Source: Lachnospira sp. UBA4346
GTDB taxonomy: Bacteria > Bacillota > Clostridia > Lachnospirales > Lachnospiraceae
DNA: 64,000 bases
NCBI GenBank assembly: GCA_002394205.1
Contig: DGTC01000027.1
Location: 1 to 64,000, forward strand
Direction of reading: 5' to 3'
Of this stretch, positions 10,401 to 17,325 are shown piece by piece. How positions within the stretch are numbered: position 1 is the first letter of the stretch; each line of letters begins with the position of its first letter. The position numbers and the translations under genes were made by a program. Under the pieces are notes generated by a model. The model worked only from the letters and a program-made list of their open reading frames with translations. It had not been told where the DNA came from and did no database searches.

Positions 10401-10624
10401 TACATCTGTCCTTCCTGCACACCCAATACAAACACCGCATAGATTCCACACGCATCAATCTGATTCATCGGTGTTTCCGTCCAGCCATTAAATTCTCCAA
10501 TCAGGCTAACCGCATCTGCTCCCGGTGCAAATATCCGAAATACTGCACCGCCTTTTTCCAAATGGCAGCCAAAAAATGTATATGCTTCTGTTTCATTTCC
10601 TTCTAAAAACTGTTCTATATTCAT
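7463..10624 (-). CDS. Two-module GH13 protein: degenerate branching-enzyme module plus intact alpha-amylase module
   Basis: A 1053-residue protein. Residues about 20-110 are a CBM48 domain (VFRIFAPGADAVSLIGEFNGW). Residues 120-565 align by eye with glycogen branching enzyme GlgB, including KMSGNYDEKFAQAR and LDFMGNELAHFRMWEADREQ, but the catalytic GLRVDA block reads GVKFVL (nucleophile Asp replaced by V277) and the SHDEVV block reads SLRTLQ (His and Asp replaced by L381 and R382). After an acidic linker (565-625) a second GH13 module has all four signatures: DGVFNH (D725, H730), GLRLDA (D813 nucleophile), GEII (E842 acid/base) and FLDNHD (D908). It resembles neopullulanase/cyclomaltodextrinase-type enzymes. 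No signal peptide, so intracellular maltodextrin or glycogen breakdown is likely, with the first half probably a binding scaffold. GGGGGA precedes the ATG. Confidence 0.85.
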   Translation of the reverse strand: MNIEQFLEGNETEAYTFFGCHLEKGGAVFRIFAPGADAVSLIGEFNGWTETPMNQIDACGIYAVFVLGVQEGQMYKYKVHVDGTSADYSDPYGYGMELRPASASIVRNLTNDSKYCAGKTREDLQVHFQNVYEMHIGSFKKNGENWHRFSEFGEDAADYLTEYHYDSVCLLPFMEYDNDKEGGFAPTGFFAPSARFGTVEDCRKMIDRFHQKDISVMFEFPWEHFSKAYYGLTNVAGCELYGSDGTFHINHGAVGSFLCSAVIYWLKEYHLDGVKFVLSDNQEKNWFVEKLCKKIHEILPEKIIYIESVSSAQSGKNQQENSIQMLRNDIRWSESVLSYFGKNVWERNEDTSLLNVVEDSFETGYGDGVSAQSDRVLELSLRTLQRNRATVIEKMSGNYDEKFAQARALYLYRMMCKGRKLDFMGNELAHFRMWEADREQDWNLLDFEKHVKFTSFIQKLNEIVANNTIFVDASTDISVSDLSGVGSSFFSIERKAQDTQGRFLAIYNFSADMQKVPLEKDCNYTCVLDSNDLAYGGTDARTGSWTAKRALEIAPLSAMLFEVHPCDDSQLEDDESQDVCNVSIADAVEPEVNEPMYTENCIHTEKEVVSPEILQVNSVNEELNLIPWYDRSVFYHIYPLGFTGAPEYNEGETTKGHRILQVLDWIPHLNQLGVNAVYFGPVFESGWHGYDTYDYYHVDSRLGSNEDLKRVIASLHENGIRVVLDGVFNHVGRGFAPFKDVQENGVASHYKDWFSGVNFGGRSAGGDAFSYDTWAGNFELVKLNLYNEEVVQHLLGAVQMWIEEFGIDGLRLDAADCIDKNFFKRLKSFTKEKQPDFWLMGEIIHGDYNMWANDEMMDSVTNYECWKGIYSSHNDKNYFEIAHSLNRQFAKGGIYEGKHFYNFLDNHDVNRIASLLKDKRDLANAYTLMFLMPGIPSIYYGSEWGIDGVKTSGREADRPIRPSMEEIQGRTRNYNLAAYISQLSKLRKSSKVLAYGGFENVIIRNQQYVFARFLDDEWILAAFNISEQEEHFSFNYRGKDYSFKLEPHANIIM

Positions 10625-10761
10625 ACTTTCCCCCTAATATTTAATCATCTGATACCATTATTTTACACTTACTAAATATTATTATACTGCATTTTGGGGA
10701 ATTTGTGGAGAATGAATTGTAATTTATCTTTTGGGGCTTCTCGTTTTGGTGCTAAGAATCT

Positions 10762-10817
10762 GTTTGTGGATGTACTCTGCCTGATTGATGGACGGGAATA
10801 TGTGACGTACGGACGCA
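10762..10817. repeat. 56-base direct repeat, left copy
   Basis: Matches 12125-12180 in the same orientation: the first 45 bases are identical and the next 11 contain 3 mismatches by eye (53 of 56). The two copies are 1363 bases apart and bracket the Rpn-type nuclease gene. The right copy forms the end of a broken secreted-protein reading frame, so the repeats probably mark a past duplication or insertion. No target-site duplication or transposase of a known IS family was seen. Confidence 0.85.
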
Positions 10818-10837
10818 CTGCTAGAAAAATGAATTTT

Positions 10838-10886
10838 TTTGAAAGTTCAAAACTCGCCTACGGCTCAGACAAGTTGAACTTTCAAA
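10838..10886. repeat. Inverted repeat (13-base arms) near the left direct repeat
   Basis: Arms TTTGAAAGTTCAA (10838-10850) and TTGAACTTTCAAA (10874-10886) are perfect complements around a 23-base loop containing a short GCC/GGC pairing. There is no T-run after either arm on either strand, so a simple terminator is unlikely. It lies 20 bases from the direct repeat and may be part of the same mobile or repeated non-coding element. Confidence 0.7.
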
Positions 10887-11013
10887 ATAAATTATTTTTC
10901 GCCGTGCTGGGTTTCTTTCAGTCAAGGTATTCTCCGATGCATTTCTACTTACGGCATCGCCACAAACCTCTGGGCGTTTGGCTGTTGGGGTGTATTGGTT
11001 ATCCTGTTGAATC

Positions 11014-12033
11014 CTATTGAATATTTAAGATTTCTTTTACCTGCTCTTCTGGCATTTCCGCAATCTCTGCTATTGTTTCTACAGCGTAATTTAACTGATA
11101 TAATCTTAAAATCATTTGAGCTCGACCACGTGCTTCGCCGCGTTCTTCACCTTCTGCTATTCCACGTTCCAAAAGTCCCTGTCCTAAATTACACATCTGC
11201 TCCACCTCCTCTGTTAATCCATCATCGGTTACGATTCCATATTCTTTTTCTATTATACTTAGTTTATCATGTTCTTTGATTTTTTGCGACAGTAATGTTG
11301 TTAATAATCGATTCAGTTCATATCTTTCTGATGGTTCCGGAAGATTTTCTGCAATTCCTACCATAACAATATTGAATATATCCAAATTACCTTTCCAATC
11401 ATGATGCCCTATTAGTTCTTCATTCGTTAAATGAATATGATGTATACTTGATTCTTTCATATTCATGCACAACCAGATAGAATAGACTTCTTTCATATCA
11501 TTATACTGCATATTGTCAAAATCTCTGTTCTTTTGGGATGATATCATTCGACTTGTATAAAAGATTGCTCGATTTAGAATATCATATGTATTTGGCTCAT
11601 TTTTTTGTGCCTCGACATTTACAATGATTTGGGATACGCCGTCTTTTGTTCTGACGTAAAAGATAATATCATATCGGATTAGCCCTTCGCCAATCTCGGA
11701 ATCTTCGGTATTTATACCGGATATGGTTTGATTTTCTGGAAGATTTTTGTTGTGAAGGTCTTTCATTCTCTCTAGTTTCTGATTCTCTTTCTTTGAATCC
11801 GAATGAAAAAATTGGTTTGTTCGTCCGCCTGCTATTGGTACGGTACTTATCTGTGGTTCTCCTTCAATACATGCTGCGATTTCATCTGGATTCATTCCTT
11901 TGAATTCTTTCACAGTATTGCGCAGGATATATGCTAAGATTTTTTTATTTGCCAATATCTTTTTGATACATTCATCATACTGTGTTTCTTCTCCTGCAGC
12001 AAGCAATGTTTGTGTTACTTGTGTTTCTGTCAT
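11014..12033 (-). CDS. Rpn family (PD-(D/E)XK) recombination-promoting nuclease / transposase-like protein
   Basis: A 339-residue protein with the Rpn/PF12784 pattern: LIRYDIIFYVRT (candidate D122), IIVNVEAQK (candidate E141-x-Q143/K144), a TYDILNRAIFYTSRMI helix, YSIWLCMN, and a typical C-terminus with a glycine/glutamate-rich AEGEERGEARGRAQM stretch and a helical LYQLNYAVETIAEIAEMPEEQV tail that I read only in part. Members nick or cut DNA and promote RecA-independent recombination; they are often multi-copy and mobile. The ATG has an AAAGGAG site 5 bases upstream. The gene is bracketed by direct repeats at 10762 and 12125, and a decayed second copy lies at 14464-14609, both signs of mobility. 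Confidence 0.85.
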   Translation of the reverse strand: MTETQVTQTLLAAGEETQYDECIKKILANKKILAYILRNTVKEFKGMNPDEIAACIEGEPQISTVPIAGGRTNQFFHSDSKKENQKLERMKDLHNKNLPENQTISGINTEDSEIGEGLIRYDIIFYVRTKDGVSQIIVNVEAQKNEPNTYDILNRAIFYTSRMISSQKNRDFDNMQYNDMKEVYSIWLCMNMKESSIHHIHLTNEELIGHHDWKGNLDIFNIVMVGIAENLPEPSERYELNRLLTTLLSQKIKEHDKLSIIEKEYGIVTDDGLTEEVEQMCNLGQGLLERGIAEGEERGEARGRAQMILRLYQLNYAVETIAEIAEMPEEQVKEILNIQ

Positions 12034-12086
12034 TCATGCTCCTTTATTGTATATTTTAAGAATTGAATTCATTTCTATAATTTATA

Positions 12087-12257
12087 TTATACACAATTTA
12101 AAAAATATTGCAATAGTAGATTCGGTTTGTGGATGTACTCTGCCTGATTGATGGACGGGAATATGTGACATGCGAACGCATACGGCGATACCACCAACGA
12201 TGTGCCTAACATCGTTCCTGCAGCAACCACTGCCATTGCTTTTTTCCATTTGTTCAT
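12087..12257 (-). pseudogene. Remnant of a secreted-protein gene: signal peptide joined to repeat DNA
   Basis: The frame from ATG at 12255-12257 starts MNKWKKAMAVVAAGTMLG and continues to a VSPYAFA end, a textbook Sec signal peptide with an AxA-type cleavage site. Directly after it the frame runs into the 56-base direct repeat (12125-12180) and stops after another 25 residues with no domain. The most likely reading is a once longer exported protein cut off at the repeat. A short functional peptide of about 56 residues is the alternative. The upstream ribosome site is weak (AAGGGAACGAAAGAAC). Confidence 0.55.
12125..12180. repeat. 56-base direct repeat, right copy
   Basis: Partner of 10762-10817 (45 identical bases followed by 11 with 3 mismatches). 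On the minus strand it starts right after the signal-peptide coding part of the remnant gene at 12087-12257, so the junction near 12180 is a likely insertion or recombination point. Confidence 0.85.
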
Positions 12258-12488
12258 GTTCTTTCGTTCCCTTACTTTTGATACAAGCGTTATTTGATAA
12301 AGCTGCAAAGACTATGTACTTTTTTGCAAAACATCAGTTCTTTTATCTTTACTTCCTTATTTTTACCATTAACTGTCCTAGCTATTATATAGTATCAAAA
12401 AAAACAACTGTTAATATGAATTTTTATGGCTTTTTCTGTATTTTTAATTCACATAAAAAATCTATTTATAATCTTAGAATCTCTTCCA

Positions 12489-14312
12489 TCATCTTATAAT
12501 TGTCACACCATACGCTTTGCTTCTTGTGACCATTCCATTGCTATCCTTCACTTCTGCAAAAAGATGCCTTACGCCAATTCCGCTGGCTGTCCATGTATAT
12601 GTGTTCTTTGCCCCAAACGGCTGCAACTGCGTCCACACTTTTGTCGCCGGGTTATACATAATATATCTATATGCATACCGACCACTTCCTTCTCTTGCTG
12701 TTGCTGTAATTGTCACTTTATTTCCTTCTGCTAATTTTGAGGAGCTGATTTTAGATGCAATTATCGGCTTATGAAAAACTGTTACACCATATGCTTTACT
12801 TCTTGTGACGCTTCCATTGCTATCCTTTACCTCTACATACAGATGTCTTGCACCTATTCCATTTGCTGTCCATACATATGTATTCTTATCTGTAAATTCC
12901 TGTAACTGTGTCCATGTTTTTGTCGTCGGATTGTACAACAAATATCTGTATGTATACACACCGCTTCCTTCTTTTGCATTTGCTGTCACAGTAACTTTAT
13001 CTCCGATTCCTGCTTTTGATGTGCTAATCTTTGCTGTAACTATTGGCTTATTCTCAACCATTACACCATATGCTTTACTTCTTGTTACGGTTCCATTGCT
13101 ATCCCTTACCTCTACATACAGATGTCTCGCACCTATTCCATTTGCTGTCCATACATATGTATTCTTATCCGCAAATCCCTGTAACTGCGTCCATGCTCTC
13201 GTTGTCGGATTGTACAACAAATATCTGTATGTATACACACCGCTTCCTTCTCTTGCATTTGCTGTTACAGTGACTTTATCTCCGATTCTTGCCTTTGATG
13301 TGCTAATCTTTGCTGTAACTATTGGCTTATTCTCAACCGTTACACCATATGCTTTACTTCTTGTTACGGTTCCATTGCTATCTTTTACTTCAACATAAAT
13401 GTGTCTTGCTCCTACACCATCTGCCATCCACGTATAAGTATTTTTATCTGTGTAATCCTGTAGCTGTGTCCATTCCTTTGACGTTGGATTATACAATAAA
13501 TACTTATATGTATAATCTCCTGTTCCACCAGACGCTGTTGCAGTTGCTATAATTTGTTCTCCTAAAACTGCCTTGCTTTTATTTAATACAAGCGACGTAC
13601 GAAGTTCTGCTATCAGTTGTTTTGCTACAACAGTCTGTCCCTGCTTTACAACATCAACTACTGTATCTGTACCCTCCAGAACAAATTCAGGACATGCCAT
13701 AAATGCAGAAGTGCCTTTTCCTTCTATTTGTTTCTTTAAATCAATGTCGACCTGTGAAAGATTTGTAATCTTTTTTAAAGATTCGATACCTCTAAATACC
13801 CATTCTCCAATCTCTGCTACACTGTTTGGTATCGTTATACTACTTAATTTGATACATTCTTCAAAGGCATAATCCCCAATACTTGTTACACTATTCGGTA
13901 TCGTAATACTATTTAGACGTTCGCATCCTGTAAATGTATATCTTCCAATACTCGTTACGCTAGTCGGAATTTCGATACTTGTTAGCTTTCTACACCCTTC
14001 AAATGTATTATCTGCAATGTTTGTAACGCCGTCTTCGATAATTACCTCTTCAATCTGATATTCTGGCCATATCAAACCACTCAATGCCCCCTGTTCCATT
14101 TCTCCTGTGCCGCTTATGGTTAATACCCCATATTTTAAATTCCCACGAACATGCTCACCAAACCATATATTTTCTCGAATTTCCTGTTCTAATAATTCTG
14201 ACAATTCAGCATGTACCGGCTGCGTCTGAAAGATTACCGTACTTCCTATAAATGACACCCCCAATACCATTGCCAATGCAATGTCTGTAACAGTCCTCTT
14301 CATTTTTTTCAT
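12489..14312 (-). CDS. Secreted BspA-type leucine-rich-repeat protein with four tandem beta-rich repeats
   Basis: About 607 residues. A signal peptide (KKMKRTVTDIALAMVLGVSF, ending PVHA near residue 35) is followed by a short lead and three to four BspA/TpLRR-type leucine-rich repeats (about 85-180) with the phrase SVTSIG.Y.F..C..L.SI.IPNS. The C-terminal 372 residues are four 93-residue repeats built on a Y-LLYNPTTK-WTQLQ core, then NTYVWTANGIGARHLYVEV and DSNGTVTRSKAYGV, which look like immunoglobulin-like extracellular modules. No LPXTG, SLH or membrane anchor is visible, so the protein may be released or held by its repeats. Such proteins commonly bind host or bacterial surfaces (family knowledge). 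I chose the ATG at 14310-14312, 9 bases after GGAGG, over a GTG two codons upstream. Confidence 0.8.
   Translation of the reverse strand: MKKMKRTVTDIALAMVLGVSFIGSTVIFQTQPVHAELSELLEQEIRENIWFGEHVRGNLKYGVLTISGTGEMEQGALSGLIWPEYQIEEVIIEDGVTNIADNTFEGCRKLTSIEIPTSVTSIGRYTFTGCERLNSITIPNSVTSIGDYAFEECIKLSSITIPNSVAEIGEWVFRGIESLKKITNLSQVDIDLKKQIEGKGTSAFMACPEFVLEGTDTVVDVVKQGQTVVAKQLIAELRTSLVLNKSKAVLGEQIIATATASGGTGDYTYKYLLYNPTSKEWTQLQDYTDKNTYTWMADGVGARHIYVEVKDSNGTVTRSKAYGVTVENKPIVTAKISTSKARIGDKVTVTANAREGSGVYTYRYLLYNPTTRAWTQLQGFADKNTYVWTANGIGARHLYVEVRDSNGTVTRSKAYGVMVENKPIVTAKISTSKAGIGDKVTVTANAKEGSGVYTYRYLLYNPTTKTWTQLQEFTDKNTYVWTANGIGARHLYVEVKDSNGSVTRSKAYGVTVFHKPIIASKISSSKLAEGNKVTITATAREGSGRYAYRYIMYNPATKVWTQLQPFGAKNTYTWTASGIGVRHLFAEVKDSNGMVTRSKAYGVTIIR
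12492..13607 (-). repeat. Four tandem 279-base coding repeats
   Basis: The 3' half of the leucine-rich-repeat gene is made of four units with an exact 279-base period: the equivalent TATTGGCTTA-type blocks fall at 12762, 13041 and 13320. The middle two units are almost identical at DNA level; the first and last have drifted more. This is the pattern expected from recent unit duplication or gene conversion, and copy number may vary between strains. Confidence 0.9.
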
Positions 14313-14839
14313 AAACACGCTCCTCCAATCCTTTATTATAAACGTCCACTATCGCAACCTTATTTATCACAAACCCTATTACTTTTATAATTTTATTATA
14401 CACGCTATAAATTTCTAAATAAAGTAAAATTAAAGATATTACAAATCTAAAAAACACAGCACATCAAAATCTCTGTTCTTTTGGAATAATATTAAATCGA
14501 ATTACTCCTTCGCCAATCTCGGAATCCTCGGTATTTATACCGGATATGGTTTGATTTTCTGAAATCGGTTTGTTGTAAAATTGCCAATATCCTTTTGATA
14601 CATTCGTCAATGACTATTCTTATCAAGAGATTACAAAATTTTATTTAAATCAAATTTTAATGCAATTATGTTTTATTAAATTTATAAAAATAGCGTTTTG
14701 CAATTATAATATTAAGTTATATATTTATTTGCTTTATTTTATTCGTTTTTTAAAATTTTACCCTTTTTCACAAATTAATCTGTCATATACACTATGGATT
14801 CTTTTAAAGAATACTAAATATTAAAAGGCAGGTATTGTT
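14313..14839. other. AT-rich intergenic region with a decayed nuclease gene
   Basis: Between the leucine-rich-repeat gene and the small plus-strand gene. It holds the Rpn gene relic (14464-14609) and, on both sides, very AT-rich DNA in which I see no gene. Promoters for both flanking genes must lie here, but none stands out. Confidence 0.6.
14464..14609 (-). pseudogene. Relic of a second Rpn-type nuclease gene
   Basis: Three blocks match the intact gene at 11014-12033 in the same order and orientation: 14464-14484 with 11516-11536, 14502-14561 with 11679-11738 (about 57 of 60 bases), and 14581-14609 with 11949-11977 (about 27 of 29). The sequences between the blocks are missing, so this is a copy shrunk by at least two internal deletions. 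No reading frame remains. Confidence 0.85.
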
Positions 14840-15049
14840 ATGAAAAAACTACACAAATTCTTATTTTATTTATGCAACGCAGCTTTAATGATTTATGATT
14901 ATTTGACCATCATTAAACAACTACTAAATGAGCTTAATAAATTATTGCATTTTTTCTCTAACATAAACCAGAATTTGTTCTTAGTAATTCTAATTACATT
15001 CATTTATACAAGTATATTCTATCTGATTCTTTTTAAAAATAAAAACTAA
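14840..15049 (+). CDS. Small putative membrane protein (69 residues)
   Basis: Starts MKKLHKFLFYLCNAALMIYD and has a second strongly hydrophobic stretch near the end (NLFLVILITFIYTSIFYLIL) before a FKNKN tail. The arrangement suggests two membrane passes. An AAGGCAGGT sequence lies 7 bases before the ATG, and a good terminator follows at 15062-15118, which together argue for a real gene. It shows no family I recognise; its low-GC sequence and position at the edge of the accessory region leave open that it is acquired or spurious. Confidence 0.45.
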   Translation: MKKLHKFLFYLCNAALMIYDYLTIIKQLLNELNKLLHFFSNINQNLFLVILITFIYTSIFYLILFKNKN

Positions 15050-15061
15050 AAGACATAATTA

Positions 15062-15118
15062 AATAATAACTCACATACCTGTCTTCATTCCAAAGATTCA
15101 GCTATGTGAGCTATTATT
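15062..15118. terminator. Bidirectional terminator hairpin
   Basis: Arms AATAATAACTCACATA (15062-15077) and TATGTGAGCTATTATT (15103-15118) pair with one mismatch. It lies between convergent genes (the small plus-strand gene and the PAP2 gene), with A/T-rich flanks suitable for termination in both directions. Confidence 0.75.
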
Positions 15119-15134
15119 ATATCCGTTTATTCAA

Positions 15135-15638
15135 TTACAACACCCAAAATCCAACAATCCCAAACACGACACCATACACAATCCCTGCGACAACGTCTTT
15201 TACAAAATGCACGCCTGCCATGACTCTGACAACTGCAATTAGTACTGTTAATATCCAGAGAATGATACCGATTGGCGGATAGATATACGTACAGGTCATT
15301 GCAATAATTGCAACCGATACTGTGTGTCTGCTTGGGAAAGACTCTCCCGATTTATCCTTTGTAATGAGCGGTGTAATCGCATACTTCGTATATGGGCGTT
15401 TTGCATCAATAAGTTTCCGAAACAGACTGACCGAACCAAAGGTCAATGCCGGCACAATCATACATTGTATCAATTTCCGATACAAATGTGTACGCAGCAA
15501 CACAAACAGAATTGTAAAATAACCACACGCAACCAAATATGGTGTATATTCATAAATCCAACGAATCAGCATATACACTAGTGGATGATTTCGTACCCAC
15601 TGTGCCCACTGATGAAATCTTTTTTCATAATCCTGCAA
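15135..15638 (-). CDS. PAP2 family membrane phosphatase
   Basis: A 167-residue membrane protein with the three PAP2/acid-phosphatase motifs: RKLIDAKRP (R74-P82), FPSRH (P102-H105) and R138-x5-H144 followed by D148. Several hydrophobic segments place it in the membrane with the active site at the outer face. Members dephosphorylate phosphatidic acid, undecaprenyl pyrophosphate or phosphatidylglycerol phosphate; the substrate here cannot be told. Start is a TTG at 15636-15638, 8 bases after AGGA within GAAAGGAAG; the first in-frame ATG would remove the N-terminal segment. It closes the his operon, 28 bases after the RNase E/G-type gene. Confidence 0.85.
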   Translation of the reverse strand: MQDYEKRFHQWAQWVRNHPLVYMLIRWIYEYTPYLVACGYFTILFVLLRTHLYRKLIQCMIVPALTFGSVSLFRKLIDAKRPYTKYAITPLITKDKSGESFPSRHTVSVAIIAMTCTYIYPPIGIILWILTVLIAVVRVMAGVHFVKDVVAGIVYGVVFGIVGFWVL

Positions 15639-15666
15639 ATCGTTCTTCCTTTCTTGTTTCCATCTA

Positions 15667-16884
15667 TCACTCTTTACTACTACGTGCTACTATATTCCAC
15701 GCTTCTGCCAGTGTCTTTCCCGACTTCTTGCGTGTCATTTCAACCAATCCTAACTTCGTGATATCCACAACGGTTGTAAGTACAGAATCTTCCTTTACGA
15801 TACGACGCAGCGTCACAAGCAGCTCTGCTTCCATCTCTTTCTCCGGCATATTGATAAAGTCCACCAGAATCATTCCTGAGAGATTCCGCAGTCGAATTTG
15901 TCTTGCCAATTCATAAGCTGCTTCTTCATTTGTCTTATAAATAGACTTTCTGCGTGCTTCTTCATTTCCCTTTTTACCAACCTGTTTGCCGCTATTGACA
16001 TCAATCACAGATAACGCTTCCGTCTGCTCGATAACCAAATACCCACCGGATTTCAACCAGACTTTCTTACTCAATGCCCGTTCTAATTCTGTCTCTAGCG
16101 AATACAGCTTATACAATGGCAACAAGGAATCTTCATAGTAACGTATATGGATTTGCTCTGAAAATATTCTGTTACACAATTCCTCATAAATGGCTGCATC
16201 ATCTGTTACAATCTCTGCTTCCTGATTTTCTGATAAATAGATTCCTTCTGCGATACGCACATACTCTCCGGGTGCCTGATACATACAGGAGAATGCTTTT
16301 CTTGTACGTGCCTGTGCAAGAATGGTCTGCATTTGTTTTGTCAAGATTTCGACCTCTGCACAGACTTCTTCTTTCGTCGCAGCTGCTGAATTCGTACGCA
16401 GAATCATTCCATAATCATCACTGCATTGTTCTTGTAAGATTTCTTTTAGTTCGATACAATGTGGATTCTTCTTCGTCTTTCCGGAAATAGATATTCCTGT
16501 AACATCCGTTGATACAACAACATATTCTCCTGTCAGACTAATTTTTCCTGTTGCCGTAGCCGGCTTTGTCTTTGCCGGCTCGGTCTGCACCTGCACAAGA
16601 AGCAAATCCCCGATATGAACTGCATCATTATTCTTTGGATTTAAGAAAATATGCTTATGATTCTCTGTTAAGGAATAGTAACACTTTATTCCTTTTTGAA
16701 TCTCTACAAAGGCACATTGCAAATTTTTCACAACATTTTCTACCCGGCCAACATAGATATTTCCAACAAGTGATTCTTCATCACACACGTGTAAATCACT
16801 ACATTTATTCGCACAAAAACGAGCAGCTATCAGCCGCCCGTTGATTCGTGACAAAATTAACTTATTTGTTTCATTTTGCTGCAT
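15667..16884 (-). CDS. rng: Ribonuclease E/G family protein, short form
   Basis: About 405 residues. An S1-like RNA-binding part comes first (SLVGNIYVGRVENVVKNLQCAFVEI), then the RNase E/G catalytic domain with SVIDVNSGKQ and MILVDFINM, each carrying a catalytic Asp, and KLGLVEMTRKKSGKTL. RNase E and RNase G continue with a zinc-link C-P-x-C motif and a small domain after this point; here the protein stops soon after, so the usual dimer-bridging zinc link is missing. It probably acts in RNA processing or turnover. I chose the ATG at 16882-16884, which does not overlap hisI, over one 30 bases upstream; GGAGG lies 12 bases before it. It follows hisI in what looks like one transcript. Confidence 0.8.
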   Translation of the reverse strand: MQQNETNKLILSRINGRLIAARFCANKCSDLHVCDEESLVGNIYVGRVENVVKNLQCAFVEIQKGIKCYYSLTENHKHIFLNPKNNDAVHIGDLLLVQVQTEPAKTKPATATGKISLTGEYVVVSTDVTGISISGKTKKNPHCIELKEILQEQCSDDYGMILRTNSAAATKEEVCAEVEILTKQMQTILAQARTRKAFSCMYQAPGEYVRIAEGIYLSENQEAEIVTDDAAIYEELCNRIFSEQIHIRYYEDSLLPLYKLYSLETELERALSKKVWLKSGGYLVIEQTEALSVIDVNSGKQVGKKGNEEARRKSIYKTNEEAAYELARQIRLRNLSGMILVDFINMPEKEMEAELLVTLRRIVKEDSVLTTVVDITKLGLVEMTRKKSGKTLAEAWNIVARSSKE

Positions 16885-16891
16885 ATACGAA

Positions 16892-17254
16892 TTAATCCTC
16901 CACAGCAGATTCATTTACTGCCAGATTGCGATAGAAACAAGAACGATTGCCTGTATGGCAGGCTGCTCCCACCTGTTCTACCTTTGCAAGAAGCGTATCG
17001 TTATCACAGTCAATCTCAATCGAATGTACATACTGAAAATGTCCGGATGTCAAACCCTTAATCCATAGTTCCTGACGGCTTCTGCTATAATATGTCATCG
17101 TACCTGTCTCGATGGTCTTTTCATATGCTTCCTCATTCATATACGCAAGCATCAAGACTTCATTATTTGCATAATCCTGAACAATTACAGGAATCATTCC
17201 ATCGCTGTTTAATTTAAATTCCGAAAATGGAATTGTTGCTTTTAATTTACTCAT
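16892..17254 (-). CDS. hisI: Phosphoribosyl-AMP cyclohydrolase
   Basis: A 120-residue protein with the HisI signatures LTSGHFQYVHSI, DCDNDTLLAKV and VGAACHTGNRSCFYR; the Asp cluster binds Mg and the cysteines bind Zn. It opens the purine ring of phosphoribosyl-AMP, step 3 of histidine synthesis. The length is that of the single-domain enzyme, so the pyrophosphohydrolase (HisE) activity must be encoded elsewhere. It follows hisB by 71 bases and is the last histidine gene of the cluster. Confidence 0.95.
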   Translation of the reverse strand: MSKLKATIPFSEFKLNSDGMIPVIVQDYANNEVLMLAYMNEEAYEKTIETGTMTYYSRSRQELWIKGLTSGHFQYVHSIEIDCDNDTLLAKVEQVGAACHTGNRSCFYRNLAVNESAVED

Positions 17255-17325
17255 ATTTATCCTTACTGATTATACAACAAGAAAAAAGGTTGCAATGCTT
17301 TCACTGCTGCAAATCTGTTTTTATT

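Larger units (their letters stand above)
10625..11013 (-). other. Non-coding interval with repeat and hairpin
   Basis: No convincing gene. The interval holds one copy of a 56-base direct repeat (10762-10817), a 13-base inverted repeat (10838-10886), and a GC-richer tail (about 10900-11010) downstream of the Rpn-type nuclease gene. An open frame on the plus strand covers much of it, but it lacks a ribosome site and contains the repeat and hairpin, so I treat it as non-coding. The base composition differs from the surrounding AT-rich intergenic DNA, which fits an inserted or repeated element. Confidence 0.5.

Noticed and set aside
10694..11020. 108-residue open frame on the plus strand
   Set aside because: It spans the repeat and hairpin, has no ribosome site, and no plausible domain.
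12805..13398. 197-residue plus-strand open frame
   Set aside because: It is the antisense mirror of the tandem repeats of the leucine-rich-repeat gene; its own repetition is inherited from that gene.
12492..13607. Possible CRISPR or satellite array
   Set aside because: The 279-base repeats are in frame, code for a protein and have no spacers.
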